NCBI RefSeq assembly: GCF_000613345.1
Contig: NZ_BAIS01000007.1
Span: 1-64,000 of the forward strand
Reading direction: 5' to 3'
DNA length: 64,000 bases
From: Prevotella disiens JCM 6334 = ATCC 29426
GTDB lineage: Bacteria > Bacteroidota > Bacteroidia > Bacteroidales > Bacteroidaceae
Part shown: piece after piece, positions 44,998 to 54,396 of the stretch
How positions within the stretch are numbered: the first letter of the stretch is position 1
Layout of the letters: each line of letters starts with the position of its first letter
The notes under the pieces: generated by a model
What the model was told of the DNA's origin: nothing
Database searches by the model: none
Seen by the model: the letters and a program-made list of their open reading frames with translations, nothing else
Position numbers and translations under genes: made by a program

Positions 44998-47349
44998 TTA
45001 CTTCAAAAGATGTTCTGCCATGTTCTGTGCAGCCTTTCTACCGTCGCCCATTGCGAGGATTACAGTAGCGCCACCACGAACAATATCGCCACCTGCATAG
45101 ATTTCATGAATAGAGCTTTGCATTTCTTCGTTTACTGCAATGGTGTTCTTTCTGCCCAATTCCAATCCTTCAATAGATTTTGGTACGAGTGGATTAGGCG
45201 AAACACCTACTGCAACTACGACTTGGTCGCATTCGATGTTTACTGTCTTGCCTGTTGATTTAGGGCTACGGCGTCCGCTTTCGTCAGGCTCGCCGAGTTC
45301 CATAACATCGAGTATAGCACCGCAAACACGACCATTTTCGTCAGCGATGTATTCCTTTGGATTGTGCAAAGTAAGGAAGTTAATGCCTTCTTCTTGTGCG
45401 TGTTTCACTTCTTCTACACGAGCTGGCATTTCTTCGAGCGAACGACGGTAAACCAAAGTAACATCAGCACCAAGGCGTTTGGCTGTACGACAAGAGTCCA
45501 TTGCGGTGTTACCACCACCAACTACCAAAACTTTCTTGCCTATAATAATAGGTGTGTCGGTGTCAGGGTTGGCTGCGTCCATCAAGTTTACACGGGTAAG
45601 ATACTCGTTACTTGACAGAATATTGATGCTATTTTCACCTGGAATGCCCATGAAATTAGGCAGTCCTGCGCCTGAACCTACAAAGATTCCTTTGAAACCG
45701 CTTTCCTTTAATTGGTTCACACTGATGGTTTTACCAATGATAGTATCTGTTTGGAAATGAACGCCTTGCTTGCTAAGGTTTTCCACTTCCACCTCAACAA
45801 TCTTGTTAGGCAAACGGAATTCAGGAATACCATATTTCAATACACCGCCAATTTCGTGCAATGCTTCAAATACATAAACCTCAAAACCACGTTTAACCAT
45901 ATCGCCTGCAAAGCTAAGACCCGCAGGACCTGAGCCAATAACAGCAACTTTTATGCCGTTAGATGGGGCTAATTCAGGCAAGGTGGTGTTGCCGCTTTCA
46001 CGTTCATAGTCGGCTGCGAAACGTTCCAAATAGCCGATAGCTACTGCTGGCTCGTTCATCTTCAAGTGGATACAACGGCTTTCACATTGTTTTTCTTGTG
46101 GGCAAACACGACCGCAAACGGCTGGTAGGGCAGACGTATCTTTCAAAACACGAGCGGCATTGAGGAATTGTCCACGTTCAATGTTCTTTACAAAACTTGG
46201 AATATTAATGTTTACAGGGCAACCTTCCACACACGTTGGCTTTGCACAATCGAGACAACGTTGTGCTTCACGCATCGCCATTTCCTTGGTAAGACCTTTG
46301 TTTACTTCTTCCAAACGAGTGGTTGCACGATAAACGGGGTCGAGTTCAGGCATTTGAACACGTTCAATGGTTGTGCGCTCTTTTGGTTTCATGCTCTTTC
46401 TCAACTCGTTGCGCCATTCTGCCTTGCGGTCAGTGAGTTCCGAAAGTGGAGTTTTTGTTTCTTCGGCAGGTTCCAAAGTTGGTTTATTTTGCTTGTCTGC
46501 TTCTTTGGTTGCTGCTGTTGCGTGGCACACTTCGGTAGATTTTCTTTCCAATTCTTCGCGTTCCACGTTCTTGAAAGTACCCATGCGCTTGAACATTTCG
46601 TCCCAATCCACAAGGTCGCCATCAAATTCTGGACCGTCAATACAAACGAATTTTGTTTTTCCACCAATGGTCAAACGGCATGCACCACACATACCTGTTC
46701 CGTCCACCATAATCGTATTGAGCGAAACATCGTTTGGAATGCCGTATTTCTTTGCCATGAGTGAGGTAAATTTCATCATCATAGGAGGACCTATTGCCAA
46801 AACTTTGTCCACCTTTTCACGTTGTAACACTTCTTCAACACCAACAGTTACGACACCTTTTTTGCCCATACTGCCGTCGTCAGTCATGATGATTACTTCG
46901 TCAGAATATTCAGCTACGTCATCAACCATGATAACGAGTTCTTTTGTACGGCCTGCTAAAACTGAAATAACACGGTTGCCTGCCTTCTTTAATGCTGTAA
47001 GAATAGGGAGAATAGCTGCGATACCAATGCCACCACCAGCACAAACCACTGTTCCATAGTTTTCGATATGTGATGCTTGACCCAAAGGACCAACGATGTC
47101 TAACACCTCTTCGCCTGGTTCCATGTTACACAATTTTGTTGATGAAAGTCCAACTTCTTGAATAACCATGGTTAAAGTGCCTTTTTCAGGGTCAGCTTTA
47201 GCAATTGTATAAGGTACACGCTCGCTATTTTTGTCTACGCGTACAATAACAAAGTTACCTGCTCTGCAACTGCGTGCGATAAGCGGTGCTTCTACAACGA
47301 TGCAAAAAACCTTTTCGGAAAATTGCTCTTTGCTGAGAATCTTGTTCAT
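44998..47349 (-). CDS. Fused ferredoxin-NADP reductase-like / NADPH-dependent glutamate synthase small subunit-like oxidoreductase
   Basis: 783-residue two-part flavoprotein. Residues 1-280 resemble PyrK/NfnA: an FAD/NAD-binding FNR fold (RVPYTIAKADPEKGTL, GIGIAAILPIL) and a [2Fe-2S] cysteine cluster (MCGACRLTIG, FVCIDGPEFDGD). Residues 330-783 resemble GltD/NfnB: Fe-S cysteines in CLDCAKPTCVEGCPV and CGRVCPQEKQCESRC, FAD motif VAVIGSGPAGLSFAGD, NADP motif VVGGGNTAMDSCRTAKR. Such fusions in Bacteroides are annotated as bifunctional DHODH-B reductase/glutamate synthase. Electron bifurcation between NADH, NADPH and ferredoxin is the most plausible role. True glutamate synthase activity would need a large subunit. 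Confidence 0.88.
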   Translation of the reverse strand: MNKILSKEQFSEKVFCIVVEAPLIARSCRAGNFVIVRVDKNSERVPYTIAKADPEKGTLTMVIQEVGLSSTKLCNMEPGEEVLDIVGPLGQASHIENYGTVVCAGGGIGIAAILPILTALKKAGNRVISVLAGRTKELVIMVDDVAEYSDEVIIMTDDGSMGKKGVVTVGVEEVLQREKVDKVLAIGPPMMMKFTSLMAKKYGIPNDVSLNTIMVDGTGMCGACRLTIGGKTKFVCIDGPEFDGDLVDWDEMFKRMGTFKNVEREELERKSTEVCHATAATKEADKQNKPTLEPAEETKTPLSELTDRKAEWRNELRKSMKPKERTTIERVQMPELDPVYRATTRLEEVNKGLTKEMAMREAQRCLDCAKPTCVEGCPVNINIPSFVKNIERGQFLNAARVLKDTSALPAVCGRVCPQEKQCESRCIHLKMNEPAVAIGYLERFAADYERESGNTTLPELAPSNGIKVAVIGSGPAGLSFAGDMVKRGFEVYVFEALHEIGGVLKYGIPEFRLPNKIVEVEVENLSKQGVHFQTDTIIGKTISVNQLKESGFKGIFVGSGAGLPNFMGIPGENSINILSSNEYLTRVNLMDAANPDTDTPIIIGKKVLVVGGGNTAMDSCRTAKRLGADVTLVYRRSLEEMPARVEEVKHAQEEGINFLTLHNPKEYIADENGRVCGAILDVMELGEPDESGRRSPKSTGKTVNIECDQVVVAVGVSPNPLVPKSIEGLELGRKNTIAVNEEMQSSIHEIYAGGDIVRGGATVILAMGDGRKAAQNMAEHLLK

Positions 47350-47407
47350 GTTTATAAAGGTTAAATTTTTAATAAATGTTCTTGTAGGAAGTATTTAGTT
47401 GTTTAAG

Positions 47408-47465
47408 AAGAGTAGGTTTTTCCGTTACAAATCCTATGTTTTGCAATTCAAAACCTACTCTTTTG
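47408..47465. repeat. AT-rich hairpin between serS and the fusion gene
   Basis: AAGAGTAGGTTTT and AAAACCTACTCTT (about 47408-47420 and 47450-47462) form a perfect 13-bp stem with CAATTCAAAACC-type sequence. It resembles the second hairpin family and may terminate serS. Confidence 0.6.
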
Positions 47466-47484
47466 TTCTTTTTTTAAGTTTAGA

Positions 47485-48774
47485 TTAGAAATTCTTATCG
47501 TCTAACATTTCAAAGCCACAGTAAGGAACGAGTGCTTTTGGCACACGGATACCTTCTGGTGTTTGGTTGTTTTCGATGATAGCGGCTACGATGCGAGGCA
47601 AGGCGAGGGCTGAACCATTGAGCGTATGGCATAGTTCAATCTTTTTATCTTCTGCCTTACGGTAGCGACAATGCAAGCGGTTGGCTTGATAGCTTTCAAA
47701 GTTTGACACCGAACTAACCTCCAACCAACGTTTTTGGGCTGCACTCCACACCTCAAAGTCGTAGCAAATGGCAGAGGTGAAACTCATATCGCCACCGCAA
47801 AGGCGGAGGATGTGGTAAGGCAATTCTAATTTTTGCAATAAGCTTTCAACGTGTTCGAGCATTTCGTTGAGCGATTCGTATGAATGTTGTGGGGTATCGA
47901 TGCGCACAATTTCTACTTTATCGAATTGGTGCAAGCGGTTCAATCCACGCACATCTTTTCCATAACTACCTGCTTCACGGCGGAAACAAGAAGAGTAGGC
48001 GCAACGTTTGATAGGCAATTCCTTTTCGTCAAGAATTTCATCACGGAAGATATTTGTTACAGGCACCTCGGCTGTTGGAATCAAATAGAGGTCATCGGCT
48101 TGTACATGATACATCTGACCTTCTTTGTCAGGCAACTGTCCTGTTCCTAAACCTGATGCTTGATTGACGAGCAATGGAGGTTGCACTTCCAAATATCCGC
48201 TCTTGCGTGCTTCTTCCAAGAAGAATGCTTCTAAGGCACGTTGGAAACGAGCCATTTTACCAATGTAGATAGGGAATCCTGCGCCTGTGATTTTAACACC
48301 GAGGTCGAAGTCTACAAGGTTGTATTGCTTGCATAAATCCCAGTGGCACAAGGCTTCTCCTTCAAATGTAGGCTTTGTTCCACCTTCTTTTACAATGACA
48401 TTTTGGCTTGCATCTTTGCCTTCTGGCACATCGTCATTGGCAATATTAGGAATGGTTAAAAGCACTTCTGTCATATCGTTTTGTGCCTTTTCCATTTCTT
48501 CTTGCAAAGTTTTGTCCGCCACTTTCAGCGCTGCAACTTTGTTTTTTATTTCGTTTGCTTCGTCCTTCTTGCCTTCTTTCATCAATCCACCAATTTGTTT
48601 CGACAATTGGTTTTGTTGTTGCTTGTTGCTATCCAACTTTTGTTGGCATTCACGACGAGTTTTATCAAATTCTAAAACCTTGTCAATGGCTTCTTTAGCA
48701 CCTGCGAAGTGCTTCTTCTCTAAGCCTTTGATGACACGTTCAGTTTCCTCACTGATGAGCTTTAATGTAAGCAT
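47485..48774 (-). CDS. serS: Seryl-tRNA synthetase
   Basis: Class II synthetase of 429 residues that charges tRNA-Ser. The N-terminal long coiled-coil arm (residues 28-100, RRECQQKLDSNKQQQNQLSKQ) contacts the tRNA extra arm. Motif 2 is CFRREAGSYGKDVRGLNRLHQFDKVE near residue 265, and motif 3 is LPRIVAAIIENNQTPEGIRVP near 395. TAEVPVTNIFRDEIL is the Ser-binding TxE motif. Length is normal and the frame intact. The promoter is at 48810-48817. Confidence 0.96.
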   Translation of the reverse strand: MLTLKLISEETERVIKGLEKKHFAGAKEAIDKVLEFDKTRRECQQKLDSNKQQQNQLSKQIGGLMKEGKKDEANEIKNKVAALKVADKTLQEEMEKAQNDMTEVLLTIPNIANDDVPEGKDASQNVIVKEGGTKPTFEGEALCHWDLCKQYNLVDFDLGVKITGAGFPIYIGKMARFQRALEAFFLEEARKSGYLEVQPPLLVNQASGLGTGQLPDKEGQMYHVQADDLYLIPTAEVPVTNIFRDEILDEKELPIKRCAYSSCFRREAGSYGKDVRGLNRLHQFDKVEIVRIDTPQHSYESLNEMLEHVESLLQKLELPYHILRLCGGDMSFTSAICYDFEVWSAAQKRWLEVSSVSNFESYQANRLHCRYRKAEDKKIELCHTLNGSALALPRIVAAIIENNQTPEGIRVPKALVPYCGFEMLDDKNF

Positions 48775-48809
48775 ATGTCTTCGATTATTTGTTTTATATA
48801 TTCTGACAA

Positions 48810-48817
48810 CAAAGTTA
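48810..48817 (-). promoter_or_regulatory. Promoter -7 element of serS
   Basis: TAACTTTG on the minus strand, 35 nt upstream of the ATG at 48774. Confidence 0.55.
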
Positions 48818-48908
48818 CAAAAAATATTTTATTTGCAATGAAATAATAGAGTAATTTATTTTTGTGCAGGTATTCATCTTTTATGAGAATTTACAAGCGG
48901 TTCTAATT

Positions 48909-49373
48909 CTATCTTTTGAACAATAGGTGTCCCAAAATGATGGCAATGACGAAATAAGCGGCGATATAGGAACAAAATAGAGAAAAGTCTACCCAATCAT
49001 TCCAACCGATAGTTTCTCCAATGACTTCGCCTAATGAGTCGTAAAGATAACTTCCGAATTCTTTATGCGTTTCTAATGAAAATTTAAGGGTAGCGATGAG
49101 CCAAAAAACAAAGGTTGTGGCAATGCCCGACAACCTAATTTTTATCGTCCGACACCAATAATGGAGCAATAAATCACACAAGACCATGAAGCCATTAGCC
49201 ATAAGAAACACGATGACAAACACAAATCCTGTTATGGCATCGCCTGGTCCGCCTGTAACTTCGTGGGTGGGGACGAGGAAGAAGGAATATATTTGAAATA
49301 AAAGAAATAATATCCCGATATTATAAAGGAGCGTTAGCACCCAATGTTGTTTATAAAAAGACACAAAAGCCAT
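48909..49373 (-). CDS. Hypothetical membrane protein
   Basis: Protein of about 154 residues with four predicted transmembrane helices: LTLLYNIGILFLLFQIYSFF, GFVFVIVFLMANGFMVLCDLLL, IATTFVFWLIATLKF and SLFCSYIAAYFVIAIILG. It ends in KR. I do not recognise a family. Upstream in-frame ATGs at 49439 and 49427 lie inside the terminator of the preceding operon, so the ATG at 49373 (MAFVSFYKQHW) is preferred. It has no clear promoter of its own and is separate from the carboxylase operon. Confidence 0.6.
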   Translation of the reverse strand: MAFVSFYKQHWVLTLLYNIGILFLLFQIYSFFLVPTHEVTGGPGDAITGFVFVIVFLMANGFMVLCDLLLHYWCRTIKIRLSGIATTFVFWLIATLKFSLETHKEFGSYLYDSLGEVIGETIGWNDWVDFSLFCSYIAAYFVIAIILGHLLFKR

Positions 49374-49407
49374 GTTGTGAGGGGGGAAGCATAGTGGAAA
49401 ATAAAAA

Positions 49408-49457
49408 GAGTTAAACCGCTTTATCATTTGATGATTCAAATATAAAGGGTTTAACTC
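49408..49457 (-). terminator. Terminator of the biotin-dependent carboxyltransferase operon
   Basis: GAGTTAAACCGCTTTAT (49408-49424) pairs with ATAAAGGGTTTAACTC (49442-49457) with one bulged G, and an inner ATTTGA/TCAAAT stem extends it. On the minus strand it is followed by TTTTTATTTT. Confidence 0.85.
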
Positions 49458-49479
49458 CTTGAAATCTTTTGATAGAAGG

Positions 49480-49908
49480 TTACTCTATCACCACCATTGG
49501 TTCGTCTTCAAGCACTGCTTGACCTACTTTCACAATGATAGCGGTAACTTTACCGTCTTTTTCAGCTTCGATATTGTTCTGCATTTTCATTGCTTCCAAC
49601 ACAAGAACAGTGTCGCCTGCCTTCACTTCTTGACCAACAGTTACTTCGATTGATGTAATGGTGCCAGGAAGTGGGGCTTTAATAGCGTTTGAAGTGTTTA
49701 CATTGGCAGCTGAAACTGCACCTTCTGATTCGTTTTCAGCTACAGGTTTACCCAATTCAACCTTTTTCTTTTCAGGTTCGGCAGGCTTTTCCATTTGCAC
49801 TTTAAACGCTTCGCCATTTACAGATACTTCAGCAATGTTGTCTTCGCTGATATTTCCAATTTCGACCTTGTATTCTTTGCCGTCTATTGTATATTTAAAT
49901 TCTTTCAT
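49480..49908 (-). CDS. Biotin carboxyl carrier-like protein of the decarboxylase/carboxylase operon
   Basis: 142-residue biotinyl-domain protein. The C-terminal 70 residues form the lipoyl/biotinyl fold (APLPGTITSIEVTVGQEVKAGD), with the biotinylation site VLEAMKMQN (Lys in AMKM). The N-terminal part (MKEFKYTIDGKEYKVEIG) and a Pro/Glu/Lys/Ala linker are as in MmdC or oxaloacetate/methylmalonyl-CoA decarboxylase gamma-type carriers. It is carried between the carboxyltransferase and, normally, a membrane beta subunit, but no beta-subunit gene follows here. Confidence 0.9.
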   Translation of the reverse strand: MKEFKYTIDGKEYKVEIGNISEDNIAEVSVNGEAFKVQMEKPAEPEKKKVELGKPVAENESEGAVSAANVNTSNAIKAPLPGTITSIEVTVGQEVKAGDTVLVLEAMKMQNNIEAEKDGKVTAIIVKVGQAVLEDEPMVVIE

Positions 49909-49914
49909 TTTGCC

Positions 49915-50063
49915 TTATGGTTTCTTGGTCATAATTTCAAACTTAGCATTCCAAAGGGTTTGCTTTGGTTTGATAGTGATGATACCTGATTCGATGTCGT
50001 GAACGTTATTGCCTGCAAACTCGTAGAGCGCCATGCAATAGCCGCATATTTATTATCGCTCAT
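49915..50063 (-). pseudogene. Small OadG/delta-like subunit, 49 aa, single-base frameshift
   Basis: Between the carboxyltransferase and biotin-carrier genes the minus strand reads MSDNKYAAIA, then after one missing base (GCAATGG expected, GCATGG seen) MALYEFAGNNVHDIESGIIT and IKPKQTLWNAKFEIMTKKP, ending 6 nt before the carrier ATG. VHD(I/E)ES(G/N)IITIK resembles the C-terminal part of Bacteroidetes OadG-family small subunits, which normally lie at this position. The membrane helix typical of OadG is not present. Too short to stand out as an ORF, it is supported by position, spacing and the repaired frame. Confidence 0.6.
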
Positions 50064-50091
50064 TATCTTATTTTTATTGATGATACCCTAA

Positions 50092-51657
50092 TTACATTGG
50101 CATGCAACCATGCTTCTTAGCTGGCAAATCTTGCTTTTTGTTTGCCAATTGTGCCAATCCACGGCAGATGCGGAAACGAGTATTGCGAGGTTCAATCACA
50201 TCATCGATGTAGCCATATTGGGCTGCTTCGTATGGATTTGCAAACTTCTCTGTGTACTCTTCTTCCTTTTCAGCGAGGAATTGCTTCACATCGCCACCTG
50301 CTTCCTTCACTGCTTTGGCTTCTTTACCGCAGAGAACGGCAACAGCACCCGATGCACCCATCACGGCAATCTCTGAACTTGGCCATGCAAAGTTAAGGTC
50401 TGAGCGCAATTGCTTGCAGCCCATAACGATGTGAGAACCACCATAGCTCTTGCGAAGGGTAATGGTAATCTTTGGAACAGTGGCTTCGCCATAAGCGTAA
50501 AGCAACTGAGCACCATGCAAAATAACTGCATTGTACTCTTGACCTGTACCAGGAAGGAATCCAGGAACGTCTACCAATGAAACGATTGGAATGTTGAAAG
50601 CATCGCAGAAACGAACGAAACGTGCGCCCTTGCGGCTTGCATTAGCATCGAGCACACCTGCGTAAGCAGCAGGTTGGTTGGCTACGATACCAACACTTTG
50701 TCCGTTGAAACGTGCAAAACCTGTGATGATGTTCTTAGCAAACTTAGGTTGCACTTCGAAGAACTCACCATTATCGGTTACCGCCTTGATAACCTTATAC
50801 ATATCGTAAGCCTGATTTGGGTCGTCAGGGATAATTTCGTTCAATAAATCTTCCTTGCGGTCGATTGGGTCGGTGCATTCTATGCGTGGTGCTTCTTCAC
50901 GATTGTTAGAAGGAATGTAAGAAAGCAATGTCTTAATGATTTCCATTGCGTCTTCTTCTGTCTTGGCTGTGAAACCTGTTACACCGCTCTTTGTTGCGTG
51001 AACGCTTGCGCCTCCGAGTCCTTCAGCGTCAATATCTTCGCCTGTTACAGTCTTTACCACCTTTGGACCTGTAAGGAACATGTAACTGGTGTCCTCCTTC
51101 ATGATGATGAAGTCGGTGAGGGCAGGAGAGTAAACAGCACCACCAGCACAAGGGCCGAGAATGCTTGAAATCTGTGGAACGACACCTGAAGCAAGAATAT
51201 TGCGTTCAAAAATCTCTGCATAGCCTGCCAAAGAGGTGATACCTTCTTGGATACGAGCACCACCAGAGTCGTTCATGCAAATTACAGGGGCGCCGTTTGT
51301 CATAGCCATATCCATGATTTTGCAAATCTTTTGTGCCATCGTTTCTGACAACGAACCACCATTTACGGTAAAGTCTTGAGCGTAAACATAAACGAGACGA
51401 CCGTCGATTGTAGCTGAACCAGCTACCACACCATCGCCAAAATATTGTTTCTTCTCCATGCCAAAGTTATGGCAACGGTGAAGTTTAAACATATCGTATT
51501 CTTCAAAACTACCTTTGTCTACCAACATGTCAATGCGCTCGCGTGCAGTATATTTACCGCGTGCATGCTGCTTTTCGATAGCTTTTTCACCGCCACCCAA
51601 GCGAGCTTGCTCTCTTTTCACTACGAGTTCCTTGATTTTTTCTGTTTGTTTACTCAT
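50092..51657 (-). CDS. mmdA: Biotin-dependent acyl-CoA carboxyltransferase (methylmalonyl-CoA decarboxylase alpha / propionyl-CoA carboxylase beta type)
   Basis: 521-residue carboxyltransferase with two crotonase-like domains. It has ARERIDMLVDKGSFEE, QDFTVNGGSLSE, MNDSGGARIQEG and the oxyanion-hole glycines SILGPCAGGAVYSPALTDF, then VDVPGFLPGTGQE and KSYGGSHIVMG in the C-domain. The family moves CO2 between methylmalonyl-CoA (or propionyl-CoA) and biotin. In Bacteroidales it serves the succinate-propionate pathway. It heads an operon with a small OadG-like gene and a biotin carrier. The gene symbol is based on family context, and the acyl specificity is not proven. Confidence 0.9.
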   Translation of the reverse strand: MSKQTEKIKELVVKREQARLGGGEKAIEKQHARGKYTARERIDMLVDKGSFEEYDMFKLHRCHNFGMEKKQYFGDGVVAGSATIDGRLVYVYAQDFTVNGGSLSETMAQKICKIMDMAMTNGAPVICMNDSGGARIQEGITSLAGYAEIFERNILASGVVPQISSILGPCAGGAVYSPALTDFIIMKEDTSYMFLTGPKVVKTVTGEDIDAEGLGGASVHATKSGVTGFTAKTEEDAMEIIKTLLSYIPSNNREEAPRIECTDPIDRKEDLLNEIIPDDPNQAYDMYKVIKAVTDNGEFFEVQPKFAKNIITGFARFNGQSVGIVANQPAAYAGVLDANASRKGARFVRFCDAFNIPIVSLVDVPGFLPGTGQEYNAVILHGAQLLYAYGEATVPKITITLRKSYGGSHIVMGCKQLRSDLNFAWPSSEIAVMGASGAVAVLCGKEAKAVKEAGGDVKQFLAEKEEEYTEKFANPYEAAQYGYIDDVIEPRNTRFRICRGLAQLANKKQDLPAKKHGCMPM

Positions 51658-51727
51658 ATATGTTTATTTTTATCTTATAAAAGTCTTTTAATCAATTGGA
51701 AATATAAATTATCTAATTTTTCCGATG

Positions 51728-51735
51728 CAAAAATA
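51728..51735 (-). promoter_or_regulatory. Promoter -7 element of the carboxyltransferase operon
   Basis: TATTTTTG on the minus strand followed by GC, 70 nt upstream of the ATG at 51657. Confidence 0.55.
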
Positions 51736-52010
51736 CGAAAAAGATTCTACTTATATACGCACGGCACTTTAAAGTTTGTTAAGGTGGTTTCTAAAAATTA
51801 GCTTTGTCATGAATACTTGAAACTACGGAGCGTGTTCCTGTTTCATTCTCAATTTTCACTTTTGTGCAGTCTTCCAAGTACCAGCACTTACTTTTCATTG
51901 TTGCTTGATTCGATAAATCATTATCAAACAGCAAAATTGAAGCAATTATATTATTTAGGGAAGAGATTGATAAAGCAAGAAAATGGAGTGATGGATTGTA
52001 GATAGCTCAC

Positions 52011-52243
52011 ATGGGTTTTTCTGCCACCCGAAAAGGAATAAAACTTTTCAATCCCTTGGCAATGCTGCTCTATTGGACAACCCACCGTGAGGTGCTGAAC
52101 ATGGTGAAGTTGCTTAACGGCATGGTGCTGTATGAGGGCGACTCGCAGGGCAAAGTAATCGAGGATAGTTTGCCGAAATGTTTGAAGAAGAGTATTACCG
52201 AGCTTTACAGGAGTTGCAGTTCACCTTTATAGGTCGGATTTGA
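52011..52243 (+). pseudogene. Unidentified small ORF, probable gene remnant
   Basis: The plus strand codes for MGFSATRKGIKLFNPLAMLL and onward to KVIEDSL. After one added base near 52174-52176 it continues AEMFEEEYYRALQELQFTFI and stops at 52243, for about 77 residues in total. The repaired sequence looks like real protein (amphipathic helices, charged surface), but I do not recognise the family. There is no promoter or leader ORF. The flanking 51790-52010 has only scattered stops, so this may be the 3' end of a decayed gene. A 15-bp hairpin follows at 52270. Confidence 0.4.
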
Positions 52244-52269
52244 CGGTGGTTGGCATAATGGAAATCAGA

Positions 52270-52306
52270 AATAGCCTGTTTTGAACGTCAAAACAGGCTA
52301 TTTTCG
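52270..52306 (+). terminator. TAGCCTGTTTT hairpin between the ORF remnant and fbp
   Basis: AATAGCCTGTTTTGA (52270-52284) and TCAAAACAGGCTATT (52288-52302), a perfect 15-bp stem with a 3-nt loop followed by TTCGTTTT. It is a member of the second hairpin family. Confidence 0.7.
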
Positions 52307-52364
52307 TTTTCAAAACAATAGGTTTTTATGAATAGCTAAATATTAACTATTTATCCTTTATCCT

Positions 52365-54372
52365 TTAAAGTTTTGGAGGATTCTTCTTTTCGCTTTCAGA
52401 AAGGAAGCCATGTCGGTAGGCATAGAGCAGTTCTTGGAGTGCTTCGATTTGCATTTTCAACTCTGTACCCTTATCCATGTCAGCCACTTTCAAACGCTTT
52501 TCGTTCAATTCTACAATCTGTGTTGTGCCGACAATGTCGATACCACGTTTGATAGCGTCTTCTTCTGAGGAAAAAGGCTCGTGTTGAACAAGTTCGAAGC
52601 CACGAGAGTGGTAAACCAAAGTGTAGCCTGCGATACCTGTTTCCTTGTGGTAGCTTGTGAAAATCCGCCATCAATCACCATTAGTTTGCCGTTGGCTTTG
52701 ATAGGACTTTCGCCTTTATTAACGTGTACGGGAACGTGTCCGTTGATGATATGACCTTTTGCAGAATTTACTCCGAACTCTTCCATGATAGTGTCTGCGA
52801 TGTCTTCACGTTCACGGAACTTAAAATAGAAGCCTTTTTCCTCGTGGTGGGTTTCTTTTTCTTTGAGGAAATAGCGTTCAAAAGTAGTCATGGCGTGCTT
52901 GTCGAACAAAGGACTGTTTGGACCACACCATAGATAAAGGAAGTAGTCGGTGGCATATTGCATATCCTTGTCGCATTCTGCACCATTATTTTGGAAAGCT
53001 CTGCGAATAATCGTACCTATTTTATTGAGTAAATCCTTGCCTTTTGCAATTTTTTTCGGTGTAATTTCTACCTCGCGCAATGTGCCGTCTTCGTTTAAAG
53101 GAATGGAAGCATGATAGAGCAAATTATTGTTCACAACTTTATACATACAGCCGTGTCGCAATAGGAGAAGGATATGTTCACGCAACTTTTCGCTTACGGT
53201 GAAGTTATGGTGTAGCTTTTCCATTAAAGCCTGCTCCTCGGGTGTGAGAACGTCAGGATTTTTGGGTCGATAGTAGGGAAATTGCATGATGTTAGTTGGT
53301 ATTCTTTTCCGTCAATCTTTATTGTTCCCTTTTTGTAATCTATCTTGTCGTAGAGCAAACGACCATCCATTTTCCAATGTGGATACTTCTTTATCATTTG
53401 CGATTCCACCTTGAACTGAATAATACTAATGGCTTTGTGCATCTGGGCTATCAGTTGTATGCTCTTTTCGTCTATGGCATCGGGTTGCATAATCTTTGGC
53501 ATAAACTCGGCACATGGGTCATTTTTGTAGGTTTCCATTGCGAAAGTAGCCAACTGCATCAGGTTTATTCCGTAGCCATCTTCGATAGTATCCATGTTGT
53601 CGTAGCGCAAAGCAATGCGAATTACATTACAAATACAAGCGTTATTACCTGCACATGCACCCATCCATAAGATGTCATGGTTGCCCCAAGTAATGTCCCA
53701 TGTATGGTAATTCTTGAGAGTATCCATTACAGCATGGGCTCCAGGGCCACGGTCATAGATATCGCCCATGATGTGTAAGTGGTCGATTGCAAGGCGCTGA
53801 ATGACGTTACAGATGGTTTCAATAAAGTCATCGGCACGACCAGTTGATATGATTGTCGAGGTAATCGCACTTACATAATCAGTTTTATCCTTGTCGTTTG
53901 AATTTTCATGCAATAGTTCCTGAATAATATAAGAGAAATCAACAGGGAGCGATTTGCGCACTTTCGACCTTGTATATTTGCTCGATACATCTCTGCAAAT
54001 CTTTACTAAGCGGTGGATTTGGATATGATACCAATCGTCCAACTCTTTCTCTTCTTGCTTTACTAATTCGAGTTTTTGCTCTGGATAGTAAATCAATGTG
54101 CATAGGTCGCGCTTTTCTGACTCACGCAAAGTGTTGCCAAAGAGGTCGTTTACTTTTCTTTTAATGTTTCCTGAGGCATTTTTCAATACATGTTGAAATG
54201 CTTCGTGTTCACCATGAATATCTGCCAAGAAATGTTCTGTACCCTTTGGCAAATTCAAAATAGCTTGCAAGTTGATGATTTCAGTACTTGCGTCGGCAAT
54301 TGTTGGGAACGACTGCGAGAGCAATTGCAGGTAGCGCTCGTCTTTTTTCAAATCATAAGTTTTGCTTGTCAT
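52365..54372 (-). pseudogene. fbp: Class III fructose-1,6-bisphosphatase, two single-base frameshifts
   Basis: Gluconeogenic FBPase of the B. subtilis type (calcineurin-like metallophosphatase fold). Three frame segments join into about 669 residues, the normal length. Break 1 lies at the T5 run 53259-53263: TIDPK should continue NPDVLTPEEQALMEKL and needs one more A on the coding strand. Break 2 lies near 52651: VIDGGFSQA should continue YHKETGIAGYTLVYHSRGFE, where GCTTACC reads GCTACC. Metal-binding motifs FLADIHGEHEAF, HIMGDIYDRGPGAH and TWGNHDILWMGA are intact. The ATG at 54372 is preferred over an upstream TTG. It is the last gene of the FtsE-lysC-glycosyltransferase run. Confidence 0.93.
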
Positions 54373-54396
54373 AGTCAATTGCTTAATAAATTGTGA

